64,000 nt of DNA from Gordonia sp. PDNC005 (GCF_016919385.1 NZ_CP070351.1:248001-312000); one strand, 5' to 3'; positions 44,923 through 53,548 are shown, counted from the first letter of the stretch. Numbers and translations are program-made. Notes: generated by a model from the letters alone, not told the origin.

Positions 44923-46090
44923 ACCAGGACGCCGGGAGCGGAGCGAACGGGTCCCCTCTCAGGTGCGTACTTCTGTTGGAACAGTCGAGGATCTGCACGC
45001 CGCGGCCACCCGCACCGTTGGACTCGACGACTTCGGCGATCAGGACTACCTGCCTGCACTCGCAAAGCTCCTGGAGTCGTATCGGGTGGACGCCGGTCTC
45101 ACCGAACTCGGCAGCAAGATGTTCCGGTTCTTCCTCAAGGGTGCGCTGATCGCTCGGCTTCTGAGCGAGGCCGGGTGGAAGAACAATCCGCAGTACATCG
45201 ACGTTCCCATCGAGCGGCCGGTGTTCGTCACAGGTCTTCCGCGGACCGGCACGACTGCGCTGCATCGTCTGCTGGCGGCCGACCCGGCTCATCAGGGGCT
45301 CGAGATGTGGCTGACGGAGTTTCCCCAGCCGCGTCCGCCGCGTGACACGTGGGAGGACAATCCCGTCTTCCAGCAGATCGAGGCCGGCCTCAACCAGCAT
45401 CATGTGGAGAATCCCGAGTTCATGGGCCTGCATTACATGAGTGCCGGTGAGGTGGAGGAGTGCTGGCAGCTTCTGCGCCAGTCGGTCATGTCGATCTCGT
45501 ACGAGTCGCTCGCGTACCTTCCGACGTATTCGACCTGGCTGGCCGACCAGGATTGGACACCCGCGTACCAGCGGCATCGTCGAAACCTGCAATTGATCGG
45601 CCTCAACGATCCTGGCCGACGCTGGGTGCTGAAGAACCCGAGCCATCTGTTTGCGCTCGACGCACTGATGGCCGCATATCCGGACGCCCTGATCGTGCAG
45701 ACCCATCGGCCGCCGGAGACGATCATCGCGTCGATGTGCAGCCTCGCCGAGCACGCGACGGAGGGCCATTCGACGGTCTTCACTGGGGACCGCATCGGCC
45801 AGACCCAATTGGACCTGTGGTCGCGTGGGCTGCGGTCGTTCTCGGAAGCGCGGGCCAAGTACAACCCGGCCCAGTTCGTGGACGTTCAGTTCGACGAACT
45901 CCGTGCTGACCCGTTCGCTGCGGTCGGCCGGGTGTACGAGGCTCTCGGCACACCGCTGTCGGCGGAGGGTCGTGCCGCGATGGTGGCGCTCGACGCCGAT
46001 TCCAAGTCGGGCGACCGCAAGCCGCAGCACAAGTACTCGCTCGCCGACTACGGGCTCACCGCCGAGCAGGTGGCCACTGCGTTCGCCTGA
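44915..46090 (+). CDS. Sulfotransferase family protein (Rv3529c-like)
   Basis: A 391-residue protein of the bacterial sulfotransferase superfamily. The 5'-phosphosulfate-binding loop is TGLPRTGTTALHRLL (about residues 97-111). A 3'-phosphate-binding region appears around IVQTHRPPETIIASM. It would use PAPS as sulfuryl donor. In M. tuberculosis the equivalent Rv3529c is also KstR-regulated, with no proven role. The start overlaps the SDR stop by 8 bases. The window also encodes CysD and CysNC, which make PAPS, at 54-57 kb. The N-terminal codons contain a GAGCG-repeat copy. Confidence 0.82.
   Translation: MTEPGRRERSERVPSQVRTSVGTVEDLHAAATRTVGLDDFGDQDYLPALAKLLESYRVDAGLTELGSKMFRFFLKGALIARLLSEAGWKNNPQYIDVPIERPVFVTGLPRTGTTALHRLLAADPAHQGLEMWLTEFPQPRPPRDTWEDNPVFQQIEAGLNQHHVENPEFMGLHYMSAGEVEECWQLLRQSVMSISYESLAYLPTYSTWLADQDWTPAYQRHRRNLQLIGLNDPGRRWVLKNPSHLFALDALMAAYPDALIVQTHRPPETIIASMCSLAEHATEGHSTVFTGDRIGQTQLDLWSRGLRSFSEARAKYNPAQFVDVQFDELRADPFAAVGRVYEALGTPLSAEGRAAMVALDADSKSGDRKPQHKYSLADYGLTAEQVATAFA
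44928..44954. repeat. Dispersed GC repeat in the sulfotransferase N-terminus
   Basis: This 27-bp element begins gacgccgggagcgg and ends acgggtcc. It matches 60224-60250 inside purL at 25 of 27 positions, although the host genes are unrelated. Confidence 0.65.
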
Positions 46091-46100
46091 CCGCTCGTTC

Positions 46101-46164
46101 AACCATTACCGCTCAGCGCCGGAGCCGCTCCCCGGAGGCCTCTCGCCGCTGAGCGGTGATGGTT
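46101..46164. terminator. Hairpin terminator of the hsa operon
   Basis: Arms 46101-46118 and 46147-46164 pair at 17 of 18 positions across a 28-nt loop, 10 bases after the sulfotransferase stop. It closes the hsaA operon before the Nramp gene. Confidence 0.75.
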
Positions 46165-46203
46165 AGACGGCGTCGCCAACGTGGCGGACCTCCCATACTC
46201 AGA

Positions 46204-46219
46204 GTTCGGTTGACCGAAC
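46204..46219 (+). promoter_or_regulatory. Palindrome over the Nramp promoter, candidate MntR/DtxR-type operator
   Basis: GTTCGGTTGACCGAAC has perfect 7-bp arms. It contains a TTGACC that can serve as a -35 box, with a -10-like TCTACC 17 bp downstream. The GTG start follows closely, so the mRNA may be nearly leaderless. The position suits metal-dependent repression; TTnGG/CCnAA arms recall DtxR-family sites. Confidence 0.55.
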
Positions 46220-46245
46220 ATTCTGATTCGATCTACCCTTACCTC

Positions 46246-47478
46246 GTGTTGAAACAACGAACCTCCGGGCGGATGCGATCGGTGGGCCTGCTCGGTCCCG
46301 CGTTTGTCGCGGCGATCGCCTATGTCGACCCAGGAAACGTTGCCGCCAACATCACGGCAGGCGCCAAGTACGGGTACCTGTTGGTCTGGGTGCTGGTCGT
46401 CGCCAACGTGATGGCCGTGATGATCCAGTACCAGTCGGCCAAGCTCGGAGTGGTGACCGGACGGACGCTGCCGGAGACGATCGGAGGCAGACTCGGTCGT
46501 CGTGCGCGCATCGCCTACTGGCTGCAGGCGGAGGCGGTCGCCGGCGCCACCGACATCGCAGAGGTCATCGGTGGCGCCGTCGCCCTGTATCTGCTGTTCG
46601 GCCTGCCGCTGCCGCTCGGTGGAGCCATCGTGGGCGTGGTGTCGATGGTCCTGCTCACGGCCGCCAACCGGAGATTCCAGCGGCGCTTCGAGGCGATCAT
46701 CGTGGTCCTGCTCGCGGTGATCGTCGTCGGGTTCATCGCCGGTCTGCTCGTCGAGCCACCCGCCGCGGGCGACGTGATCGGCGGACTCGTCCCTCGCCTG
46801 CAGGGCACCGAGACCGTCCTGCTCGCCGCGTCGATGCTTGGTGCCACGGTGATGCCGCACGCCATCTATCTGCACTCCTCGCTCGTGGTCGACAGGCACG
46901 GCCGATCGATCAGCGAAGGTCGGATCACGTCGTTGTTGAAGGCCACGCGCGTGGATGTGGTGATCGCGCTGGTCGTCGCGGGCACGGTGAACATCGCGCT
47001 CCTGGTCCTGGCGGCCACCAGCCTGTCCGGGCGGGACGGCACCGACACGATCGAGGGCGCGCACAGCGCAGTGCGCGATGCGCTGGGCCCCGTCGTTGCG
47101 GTGATCTTCGCGGTAGGCCTGCTCGCGTCGGGCATCGCATCGACCTCCGTCGGCGCGTACGCGGGCGGCGCGATCATGTCGGGTCTCATCCGACGTCGCA
47201 TCCCGATGCTGGTCCGCCGGTCGATCACCCTGGTACCGGCGATCATCGTGCTCGCCGCGGGCGTCGATCCGACCATGGCCCTCGTGATCTCGCAGGTGGT
47301 GTTGAGCTTCGGCATCCCGTTCGCGCTCATCCCGCTGCGCCGCTACACCTCCGACAGTGCACTGATGGGCACGTTCGCGGACCGGGCGCCGCTGCGCTGG
47401 GGCTCGTTCGCCTCAGTGGTTGTGATCGTGGTGCTGAACGTCGCGCTTCTGTTCCTTCTCGCCACCGGCGCGGGATGA
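46246..47478 (+). CDS. mntH: Nramp family divalent metal transporter
   Basis: A 410-residue integral membrane protein with about 11 TM segments. The metal-binding TM1 motif DPGN (VDPGNVAANI) and the TM6 motif MPH (GATVMPHAIYLHSSL) are intact. It imports Mn2+ (or Fe2+) with protons. I chose the GTG at 46246 because the upstream palindrome and -35/-10 elements leave little room for a longer protein. Single gene with its own promoter and terminator. Confidence 0.88.
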   Translation: MLKQRTSGRMRSVGLLGPAFVAAIAYVDPGNVAANITAGAKYGYLLVWVLVVANVMAVMIQYQSAKLGVVTGRTLPETIGGRLGRRARIAYWLQAEAVAGATDIAEVIGGAVALYLLFGLPLPLGGAIVGVVSMVLLTAANRRFQRRFEAIIVVLLAVIVVGFIAGLLVEPPAAGDVIGGLVPRLQGTETVLLAASMLGATVMPHAIYLHSSLVVDRHGRSISEGRITSLLKATRVDVVIALVVAGTVNIALLVLAATSLSGRDGTDTIEGAHSAVRDALGPVVAVIFAVGLLASGIASTSVGAYAGGAIMSGLIRRRIPMLVRRSITLVPAIIVLAAGVDPTMALVISQVVLSFGIPFALIPLRRYTSDSALMGTFADRAPLRWGSFASVVVIVVLNVALLFLLATGAG

Positions 47479-47545
47479 GACTCGAGGCGACGGCCTAGTG
47501 TCGCGTGAGCGGGTATACGAGGGGCTGTACGTCCACGTGCATCCG

Positions 47546-47570
47546 CTCACGTGCACATTTCGCACGTGAG
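47546..47570. terminator. Hairpin between converging genes
   Basis: CTCACGTGC (47546-47554) pairs perfectly with GCACGTGAG (47562-47570), loop 7 nt, between the Nramp gene and the end of the acyl-CoA dehydrogenase operon. Confidence 0.6.
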
Positions 47571-47582
47571 GTCGGCCGCTGG

Positions 47583-48671
47583 TCACAAAGTGACGAGCTG
47601 CAGAGCCTCGGTGGGTCGACCGAACAGTTGAGCGTCGGCCTGTGCTCGTTTGAAGAAGAGCCCGATGTCATGTTCCCAGGTGATGCCGATGCCGCCGTGC
47701 AGTTGGATGGCTTCGCCGGTGATGCTCATGTACCGCTCAGAGCAGTAGACGTGAGCGGTGGCGGCCAGTTCGGCCGCGTCCGAGCGGCCGGCGACGAGGG
47801 CGGCGATCGCCGCCGCCGAGATCGATCGCATCGCTTCCACCTCGACATACATGTCGGCCATCCGGTGCTTCAATGCCTGGAACGAGGCGAGGGTGCGTCC
47901 GAACTGCTTGCGGGCCGACGTGTACTCGACAGTCAGAGCGAGAGCGCGTGCAGCACCACCGACCTGCTCTGCCGACAACAGTGCCCAGGCGAGTGTCCGG
48001 ATGCGCTCCGCGATGTCGCCGGGGGCGGTGATCGCAGTCGACGGCGTCTCGTCGAACGAGACTCGGGCGATCGCGCGAGTCGGATCGAGCAGGGGCAACG
48101 GCGTCACGGTGACGCCCGGTGCGGATGAGTCCACTTCGTGCAGTGTCAGGTGCGACGACAGTGCGTCCTCCCGGCCTGCGAGAACGATGAAGGTGTCGGC
48201 GGTCTCTCCGTCGAGCACGTATTCGGCGGTGCCGGACAGCAGTCCGGCCTCGGCGGTCACCCCGGGTGCATCCCATCCGGCGTGCGACGCCCAGCAGAGC
48301 GCCCCGATCGTCTCTCCGGAAGCGAGACCCGGCAGCAGGCGCGTTGCGGCTTCGGCGTCGCCGGACGCCAGCACGGCGCCTGCAGTGAGGACGCCTGACG
48401 AGAACACCGGTACCGGCGAAAGAGTGGCGCCGAGTTCCTCAACTGCCAGGGCGGCCTCGGCCCACGACGCGCCCGCACCGTCGTACTCTTCGGGAACAGC
48501 GAGCGCTGCGACGCCGATCTCGGCGCACAGGGTGCTCCACAGATCTCGGTCGATGCGTCCGTCGGCCTGCATGGCGCGACGGACGGCCTCGGAGTCGGAA
48601 CGCTTCCGCAGCACGTCACGGATCGAATCCGATAGTGCCGCTCGGTCTTCTGCGCTGATCGGGGAGGTCAC
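47583..48671 (-). CDS. Acyl-CoA dehydrogenase subunit (third of three)
   Basis: A 362-residue acyl-CoA dehydrogenase-family protein. C-terminal blocks EYTSARKQFGRTLASFQALKHRMADMYVE and IQLHGGIGITWEHDIGLFFKRA are typical. The central domain is shortened relative to classical enzymes, as in subunits of heteromeric steroid dehydrogenases. The GTG start at 48671 overlaps the upstream stop (GTGA), so it is coupled to its likely partner. Last gene of the KstR2-box operon. The exact CoA ester is unknown. Confidence 0.82.
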   Translation of the reverse strand: MTSPISAEDRAALSDSIRDVLRKRSDSEAVRRAMQADGRIDRDLWSTLCAEIGVAALAVPEEYDGAGASWAEAALAVEELGATLSPVPVFSSGVLTAGAVLASGDAEAATRLLPGLASGETIGALCWASHAGWDAPGVTAEAGLLSGTAEYVLDGETADTFIVLAGREDALSSHLTLHEVDSSAPGVTVTPLPLLDPTRAIARVSFDETPSTAITAPGDIAERIRTLAWALLSAEQVGGAARALALTVEYTSARKQFGRTLASFQALKHRMADMYVEVEAMRSISAAAIAALVAGRSDAAELAATAHVYCSERYMSITGEAIQLHGGIGITWEHDIGLFFKRAQADAQLFGRPTEALQLVTL

Positions 48672-49627
48672 AACGTCTCCAGGATTCGTGCGCGGTGGTA
48701 CGCGGGAGTGCCCCACGCCGACAACAGTGCGCGGGTCTTCGTCAGGTAGAGCGAGAGGTCGTGCTCGGCGGTGTAGCCGATCGCGCCGAGCACCTGAAGA
48801 CCACGGCGTGACGCCAGGTAGGCCGCGTCGCCCGCGGCGACCTTTGCGGCCGCGATGTCGCGCGCGACGTCGGTGCCCTCGGGCGACTGGCCGTCGAGGC
48901 CGACCGCCGCGCCGTGGACGAGTGGGCGGGCCATCTCGATGGCGATCGCCACGTCGGCGAGATGATGCTTCACGGCCTGGAACGAGCCGATCTCGCGCCC
49001 GAACTGCTTGCGCGATTTCGCGTAGTCGGCGGCCATGTCGAGCATCGCCGATCCGAGTCCGAGGAACTGGGCGGCGGTGGCGAGCGCGCCGAGGTCCGCG
49101 GCCGCTGCGGTGTCGGCGTCGCCGACGCGGTCGCCCGCGGTCAGTTCGGCCACTCGTCGGGTCGGGTCCACCGACTCGAGGAGTTCACCGTGCGACGCGG
49201 TGAACACCGCGCCGTCGGCCAGCAGGTACGGCGTCGCGACGTCGGGGTTGGTGGCTCGCGGCGCGACCGGTGCGAGCGCGCACGTCGCAGGCGTTCCGGA
49301 CAGCAGCGCGTCCAGCTGCGACGATGCGCCGAGAGTGGACGGCACGACGGCGAAGGTCTCGGCGACCGGACCCGGCAATGCCGCGCGCCCGATGCGTTCG
49401 AGAGCGACCACCATCTCGGTGGCTCCGGCGCCGCTGCCGCCGATCTCGTCGGGCACGATCAGGCCGGTGATCCCCGCTTCGGCGAGCTGGCGATAGACGG
49501 CGAGCGCCGGAGCGGTGTCGCCGTTGTCGGCCCACGCGCGTGCGACGGTGACGCCGCCCGCACGCTCGAGGATGTCGTCGACCGTCTGGGCGAGATCGGT
49601 GTGGATGTCGTTGAGCAGGAAGTCCAT
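48668..49627 (-). CDS. Acyl-CoA dehydrogenase subunit (second of three)
   Basis: A 319-residue short acyl-CoA dehydrogenase-family protein, about the size of mycobacterial FadE32 and FadE33. It has the block DYAKSRKQFGREIGSFQAVKHHLADVAIA and ends LGAIGYTAEHDLSLYLTKTRAL. Short subunits of this kind form alpha2beta2 enzymes with a neighbouring longer subunit in steroid catabolism. Start ATG 49627, two bases after the upstream stop. Confidence 0.82.
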   Translation of the reverse strand: MDFLLNDIHTDLAQTVDDILERAGGVTVARAWADNGDTAPALAVYRQLAEAGITGLIVPDEIGGSGAGATEMVVALERIGRAALPGPVAETFAVVPSTLGASSQLDALLSGTPATCALAPVAPRATNPDVATPYLLADGAVFTASHGELLESVDPTRRVAELTAGDRVGDADTAAAADLGALATAAQFLGLGSAMLDMAADYAKSRKQFGREIGSFQAVKHHLADVAIAIEMARPLVHGAAVGLDGQSPEGTDVARDIAAAKVAAGDAAYLASRRGLQVLGAIGYTAEHDLSLYLTKTRALLSAWGTPAYHRARILETL

Positions 49628-49629
49628 GA

Positions 49630-50805
49630 CTATCGATCTCCGCGGGGCAGGCCGAGGAGTCGCTCGGCGATCACATTGCGTTGAATCTCGTTGGTGCCGG
49701 CGTAGATCGGGCCCGACAGCGAGAAGAGGTATCCGTCCGACCATGATCCGGCGAGTTCGGCGTCGGCGCCGAGCAGGTCGAGTGCGGTCTCGTGGGCGGC
49801 GATGTCCCACTGCGACCAGAACACCTTGTTGATGGACGACTCGAGGCCGAGCTGTCCGCCTGCGGCCAGTCGGCTGACTGTCTGATATGTGGAGAGCTCG
49901 TAGGCTCGAGCCCCGATCCACGCATCCGCGACAGCGGCGTCGGACGTGGGGACCTCGTCGCGCCGGCTACTCGGGCGGGAGGTGGACTTCCACAATGCGA
50001 CGAGGCGGTCGGTGGCGGCGAGGAAGCGGCCGGGCGAGCGCAGCGAGAGGCCGCGCTCGTTGGCGGCGGTGCTCATCGCAACCTTCCAGCCGTTGTTCAC
50101 ATCGCCGATCACCCCGGACTCGCCGGGGTTGGACGGGTCGTCGGGGACGAACACGTTCTCGAGGAACAGTTCGGCGAAGCCCGCCTCGCCGTCGAGCTGC
50201 GCGATCGGCCGGACGGTGACGCCCGGTGCGCGCAGGTCGAACATGAAGTAGGTGATTCCACGATGACGCTGGGCGTCCTTGTCCGAACGGAACAGGCCGA
50301 AGCCCCAGTCGGCGAAGCTCGACCGCGAGCTCCAGGTCTTCTGGCCGTTGAGCAGCCAGCCGCCTTCGGTGCGGGTGGCAGTGGAGCGCAGCGATGCGAG
50401 GTCGCTGCCCGCTTCGGGTTCGCTCCACGCCTGGCCCCAGATGTCTTCCGACCTGGCCATGCGCGGCATGATTCGAGCGAGCTGCTCGGGGCTCGCGTGC
50501 TCGAACAGCGTCGGCGCCAGCAGGAAGATGCCGTTCTGGCTCACGCGTCCGGGAGCGCCCGAACGGTAGTACTCCTCTTCGAAGATCAACCAGTGCAGCA
50601 GCGGGACGTCTCGGCCGCCGAACTCTTCCGGCCAGGAGACCACCGACAGTCTGGCGTCGGCCATCTTCTGCTCCCACGCGCGGTGGGCTTCGAAACCTTC
50701 CGCGGTGTCCATCGAGGGAAGCGGCTCAGTCGGAACGTTGGCGTCGAGCCACGTCCGGACTTCGGTGCGAAACGCCTGCGCGGCGTCGTCGAACAGCAGA
50801 TCCAT
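49630..50805 (-). CDS. Acyl-CoA dehydrogenase (first of three)
   Basis: A 391-residue acyl-CoA dehydrogenase. The FAD/substrate blocks are GQAWSEPEAGSDLASLRSTA and NGQKTWSSRSSFADWGF, and the C-terminus reads GPIYAGTNEIQRNVIAERLLGLPRG. It is likely to be the full-length partner of the two shorter dehydrogenases that follow. The ATG at 50805 is 5 bases after the enoyl-CoA hydratase stop, with AAGGG upstream. The operon's KstR2-type operator suggests a role in C/D-ring (HIP) or related propionate degradation; the precise step is not readable. Confidence 0.84.
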   Translation of the reverse strand: MDLLFDDAAQAFRTEVRTWLDANVPTEPLPSMDTAEGFEAHRAWEQKMADARLSVVSWPEEFGGRDVPLLHWLIFEEEYYRSGAPGRVSQNGIFLLAPTLFEHASPEQLARIMPRMARSEDIWGQAWSEPEAGSDLASLRSTATRTEGGWLLNGQKTWSSRSSFADWGFGLFRSDKDAQRHRGITYFMFDLRAPGVTVRPIAQLDGEAGFAELFLENVFVPDDPSNPGESGVIGDVNNGWKVAMSTAANERGLSLRSPGRFLAATDRLVALWKSTSRPSSRRDEVPTSDAAVADAWIGARAYELSTYQTVSRLAAGGQLGLESSINKVFWSQWDIAAHETALDLLGADAELAGSWSDGYLFSLSGPIYAGTNEIQRNVIAERLLGLPRGDR

Positions 50806-50810
50806 GACGA

Positions 50811-51719
50811 TCAGCCCTTCTTCTCGGCGCTGGCCTTCATGGACTTCGCGTCCATGCCGCCGAGCGAGTCGCCGGAGTCGGCGTCGTTTGCGGCGTGGGC
50901 GAAGTGATGCCAGCCGAACACGGAGTCCATCGCGTTGCGCATGCCCATCTGGTCTTCGCAGATGTTGACGGCCTTCTTGGACAGGAACAGGCCCTGCATC
51001 GGCATCTCGGTCATCTGCGCGCAGATCTCGTCGACCTTGGCCTGCAGTTCGTCGCGCGGGACGACGTGGTTGACCATGCCCCAGTCGAGCGCCTGCGCCG
51101 CGGTGAACCGCTGGCCGGTGAAGAGGATCTCCTTGGCGCGCCGGGCTCCGAGTACGTAGGCGTGCGCGAAGTACTCGACACCGGGGATGCCCATGCGGGC
51201 GACGGGATCGGAGAAGAACGCGTCGTCGGACGCGACGATGAAGTCGGCGGCCCACGCCAGCATCAGGCCGCCCGCGATGCACGCACCGTGCACCTGGGCG
51301 ATGACCGGCTTGGGGATGTCCCGCCAGCGGCGGCACATGCCCATGTAGACCTCGATCTCGCGAGCGAGTCGCTGGTTGCTGTCGAGCGCGGCGCCGTCCT
51401 GGCGGGTGTGATCCCAGTGCAGCGTCGCGGTGTTCGGGTAGAAGGTGTTGAAGTCGCGTTCCGGCGTGCCGATGTCGTGGCCCGCGGAGAAGTGCTTGCC
51501 GTTGGCGCGGAGCACGATCACCTTGACGGACGTGTCGTCGACGGCCTTGCCGAAGGCGGCGTCGAGGGAGTAGGTCATCACCGAGTTCTGCGCGTTGCGG
51601 TAGTCGGGACGATTCAGCGTCACGTAGGCGACGGCCCCGTCGGTCTCGTATGCGACGGGCGACGTGTCGGGGCCGAGGTCGTCGGGCCCGAGGGCGGGTG
51701 GAATCACGACGTTGGTCAT
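50811..51719 (-). CDS. Enoyl-CoA hydratase/isomerase (crotonase) family protein
   Basis: A 302-residue crotonase-fold protein. The CoA/oxyanion regions are ANGKHFSAGHDIGTPE and VIAQVHGACIAGGLMLAWAADF, and DWGMVNHVVP follows. It is longer than EchA20 (about 247 in mycobacteria), with an insert around FYPNTATLHWDHTRQDGA, so I do not equate them. It would add water to an enoyl-CoA or cleave a ring. First gene of the 51719-47583 operon; a perfect KstR2-type palindrome lies 18 bp upstream. Confidence 0.83.
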   Translation of the reverse strand: MTNVVIPPALGPDDLGPDTSPVAYETDGAVAYVTLNRPDYRNAQNSVMTYSLDAAFGKAVDDTSVKVIVLRANGKHFSAGHDIGTPERDFNTFYPNTATLHWDHTRQDGAALDSNQRLAREIEVYMGMCRRWRDIPKPVIAQVHGACIAGGLMLAWAADFIVASDDAFFSDPVARMGIPGVEYFAHAYVLGARRAKEILFTGQRFTAAQALDWGMVNHVVPRDELQAKVDEICAQMTEMPMQGLFLSKKAVNICEDQMGMRNAMDSVFGWHHFAHAANDADSGDSLGGMDAKSMKASAEKKG

Positions 51720-51736
51720 ACCTGCGACTCTAACCT

Positions 51737-51750
51737 AGCAAGTGCTTGGT
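51737..51750. promoter_or_regulatory. KstR2-type box upstream of the crotonase operon
   Basis: AGCAAGTGCTTGGT fits the KstR2 consensus AnCAAGnnCTTGnT on both strands. KstR2 represses HIP degradation genes and responds to HIP-CoA. No kstR2 gene is in the window. Confidence 0.8.
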
Positions 51751-51826
51751 TGGTAGTCCGGGTGAGTGATGAGTGATGGCTTCGTGTCGGTGGCCGGGAT
51801 CAAATGGGGCCGACGCCGCAGCGGTC

Positions 51827-51858
51827 TATTTGATCTGAGGGGTGCTCCAGATCAAATA
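51827..51858 (+). promoter_or_regulatory. Inverted repeat over the fic promoter
   Basis: TATTTGATCTG (51827-51837) and CAGATCAAATA (51848-51858) form a perfect 11-bp inverted repeat with a 10-bp spacer. A third half-site GATCAAAT is at 51798-51805. A -10-like TACTAT follows at about 51865. Likely operator of the Fic protein, which carries its own winged helix. Confidence 0.65.
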
Positions 51859-51906
51859 CGCGGATACTATAGGCAACGTATCCGGGTTCTCGCGAGAAGG
51901 GACGAG

Positions 51907-53163
51907 ATGGCGTACCGGACGTTGAAGTCGATCTTCCACGAGCGTGATCGCGCCGGGGCGGATGGTGAAGAACGGTCTAGGCGGGACTCGCCCGCGGCGA
52001 TCGAATGGGACCTTCTCATCGGCGAGCACTCGATGTTCGCCCTGATGACGCCTCAGATCGTCGCACTTGTCGAACGAATCATGGCCTATGAACCGCGGAT
52101 CCGACACGAGTGGGATGGGCTTCCCGGGCGCGCGCGGGACGACTACCTGGACGGCATGATCATCGATGAGATCCAGGCGACCAACGAGATCGAGCAGGTG
52201 CGGTCCACTCGGAAGGAGATCAGCGCGGCGCTGAAGGCGCTGGCTGAAGAACAGGCGGTCGGCAGTCGACGATTCGTCGAAATGGTGCGCCTTTATCTCG
52301 GCATCGAAGAGCCGGACACTCGAGGTCCGCAGACGCTTGATGACATCCGGACGGTGTACGACGCGGTGACCGCTGGTGAGATCAGCGCCGACGACGCCCC
52401 TGACGGCGAGAGGTTTCGAGCAGGCCCGGTGTTCATCGAATCGGGGTCGGGGACCGTGCACAGGGGGCTTTCTCCCGAATCCGCGATCAACGACGCCCTG
52501 ACCCTGATGGTGGCTCAAGGGCGGAACGACGAGATTCCGCTGTTGATCCGGGCGGTGGTCGCCCACTTCGTCTTCGAGTACGCACACCCGTTTTATGACG
52601 GCAACGGTCGCACCGGGCGGTACCTGTTGGCGCTGGACCTTCGGCAGGTGCTCGCGCCCTATGCGAGTCTCGCGTTGTCTGCGACGCTCGCGGACAACAA
52701 GGACCGCTATTACCGTGCATTCCTCGATGCCGAGGATCCGCTGAACCGGGGTGATCTCACGCCCTATGTCGCGGTCATGCTCGACCTCATCGCTCAAGCT
52801 CAGCATCGATTGCTCGTCGACCTCGCGGATCGGCGACAACGGATCCAACAACTGGAGAATCGCATTCGGTTCCTGGTGGACGACGACCTCGCTGGAAACC
52901 TCGGCCTGCCAACGCATGCGATGTCGGACGCAGAGGACGTCGGCTCGCTCCTCTACACCCTCGGTCAGGCGTGGCTCTTCGATGTGAACCGTGCCGTCAA
53001 GCTCCAGAGCCTGGCCGATGCCGCGGGTCGGTCCACGCAGTTCATCCGTCCGCGACTGGCACTTCTGGATGAGGCCGGCGTGATCGAGACGGTTACGAGG
53101 AAGCCGCTGCGTTTCCGCCTCTCGAGCCGCGGTGCGGCTCTTCTCGGCGTGGCGCCCGGATAG
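51907..53163 (+). CDS. Fic family protein with C-terminal winged helix
   Basis: A 418-residue protein. The Fic active-site loop HPFYDGNGRTGR occupies residues 227-238, with catalytic His227. It would transfer AMP (or a related group) from a nucleotide to a protein hydroxyl. Upstream, TNEIEQ at 92-97 fits the N-terminal inhibitory helix pattern (S/T)xxxE except for Gln after the Glu. The last about 70 residues (VKLQSLADAAGRSTQFIRPRLALLDEAGVI) form a winged helix-turn-helix. I chose the ATG at 51907 for its AGAAGGGA RBS; longer readings cross the operator. Appears monocistronic with no separate antitoxin. Confidence 0.85.
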   Translation: MAYRTLKSIFHERDRAGADGEERSRRDSPAAIEWDLLIGEHSMFALMTPQIVALVERIMAYEPRIRHEWDGLPGRARDDYLDGMIIDEIQATNEIEQVRSTRKEISAALKALAEEQAVGSRRFVEMVRLYLGIEEPDTRGPQTLDDIRTVYDAVTAGEISADDAPDGERFRAGPVFIESGSGTVHRGLSPESAINDALTLMVAQGRNDEIPLLIRAVVAHFVFEYAHPFYDGNGRTGRYLLALDLRQVLAPYASLALSATLADNKDRYYRAFLDAEDPLNRGDLTPYVAVMLDLIAQAQHRLLVDLADRRQRIQQLENRIRFLVDDDLAGNLGLPTHAMSDAEDVGSLLYTLGQAWLFDVNRAVKLQSLADAAGRSTQFIRPRLALLDEAGVIETVTRKPLRFRLSSRGAALLGVAPG

Positions 53164-53181
53164 CGGTCGGTGGGCGCGGAC

Positions 53182-53541
53182 TCAGTGGTTCGGCGGCGAC
53201 TCGATCGTCAGGGTCGGTTCGCGGTGGTTGTGGATCGTAAGGTAACTGAGGCCGTCGTCACCCGCGGTGATCGATCGGTGTGATCGACGCGGGAGCCACA
53301 GGAGATCTCCCGCGGTCACGTCGAGTTCGCGGTCACCCGATCCGATGCGACCCGATCCGGCGATCACGTGGACGATCACGTCGACTTCGCCGCCGAGATG
53401 TCCGCCGATCTCGCCGTGGGCGGGGAGCCTGATCAGATTCGAGTCGAGGTCGCGGGGCGCTTCGTCGAGCTTCCACGCAACGGTGTTCGCATCAACGGGC
53501 TCACTGGTCATGTCTGCGGTGTTGGTGAGTTTGTGCGGCAT
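53182..53541 (-). CDS. Cupin domain protein
   Basis: A 119-residue single-domain cupin. The first motif is around AHGEIGGHLGGEVDVIVHVIAGSG, and the second around DLLWLPRRSHRSITAG. The usual metal-binding HxH is incomplete, so metal binding is uncertain. It starts 7 bases after the IclR gene stop and is probably its operon partner. Possibly a sensor or an isomerase; function unknown. Confidence 0.75.
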   Translation of the reverse strand: MPHKLTNTADMTSEPVDANTVAWKLDEAPRDLDSNLIRLPAHGEIGGHLGGEVDVIVHVIAGSGRIGSGDRELDVTAGDLLWLPRRSHRSITAGDDGLSYLTIHNHREPTLTIESPPNH

Positions 53542-53548
53542 GGTTCTC

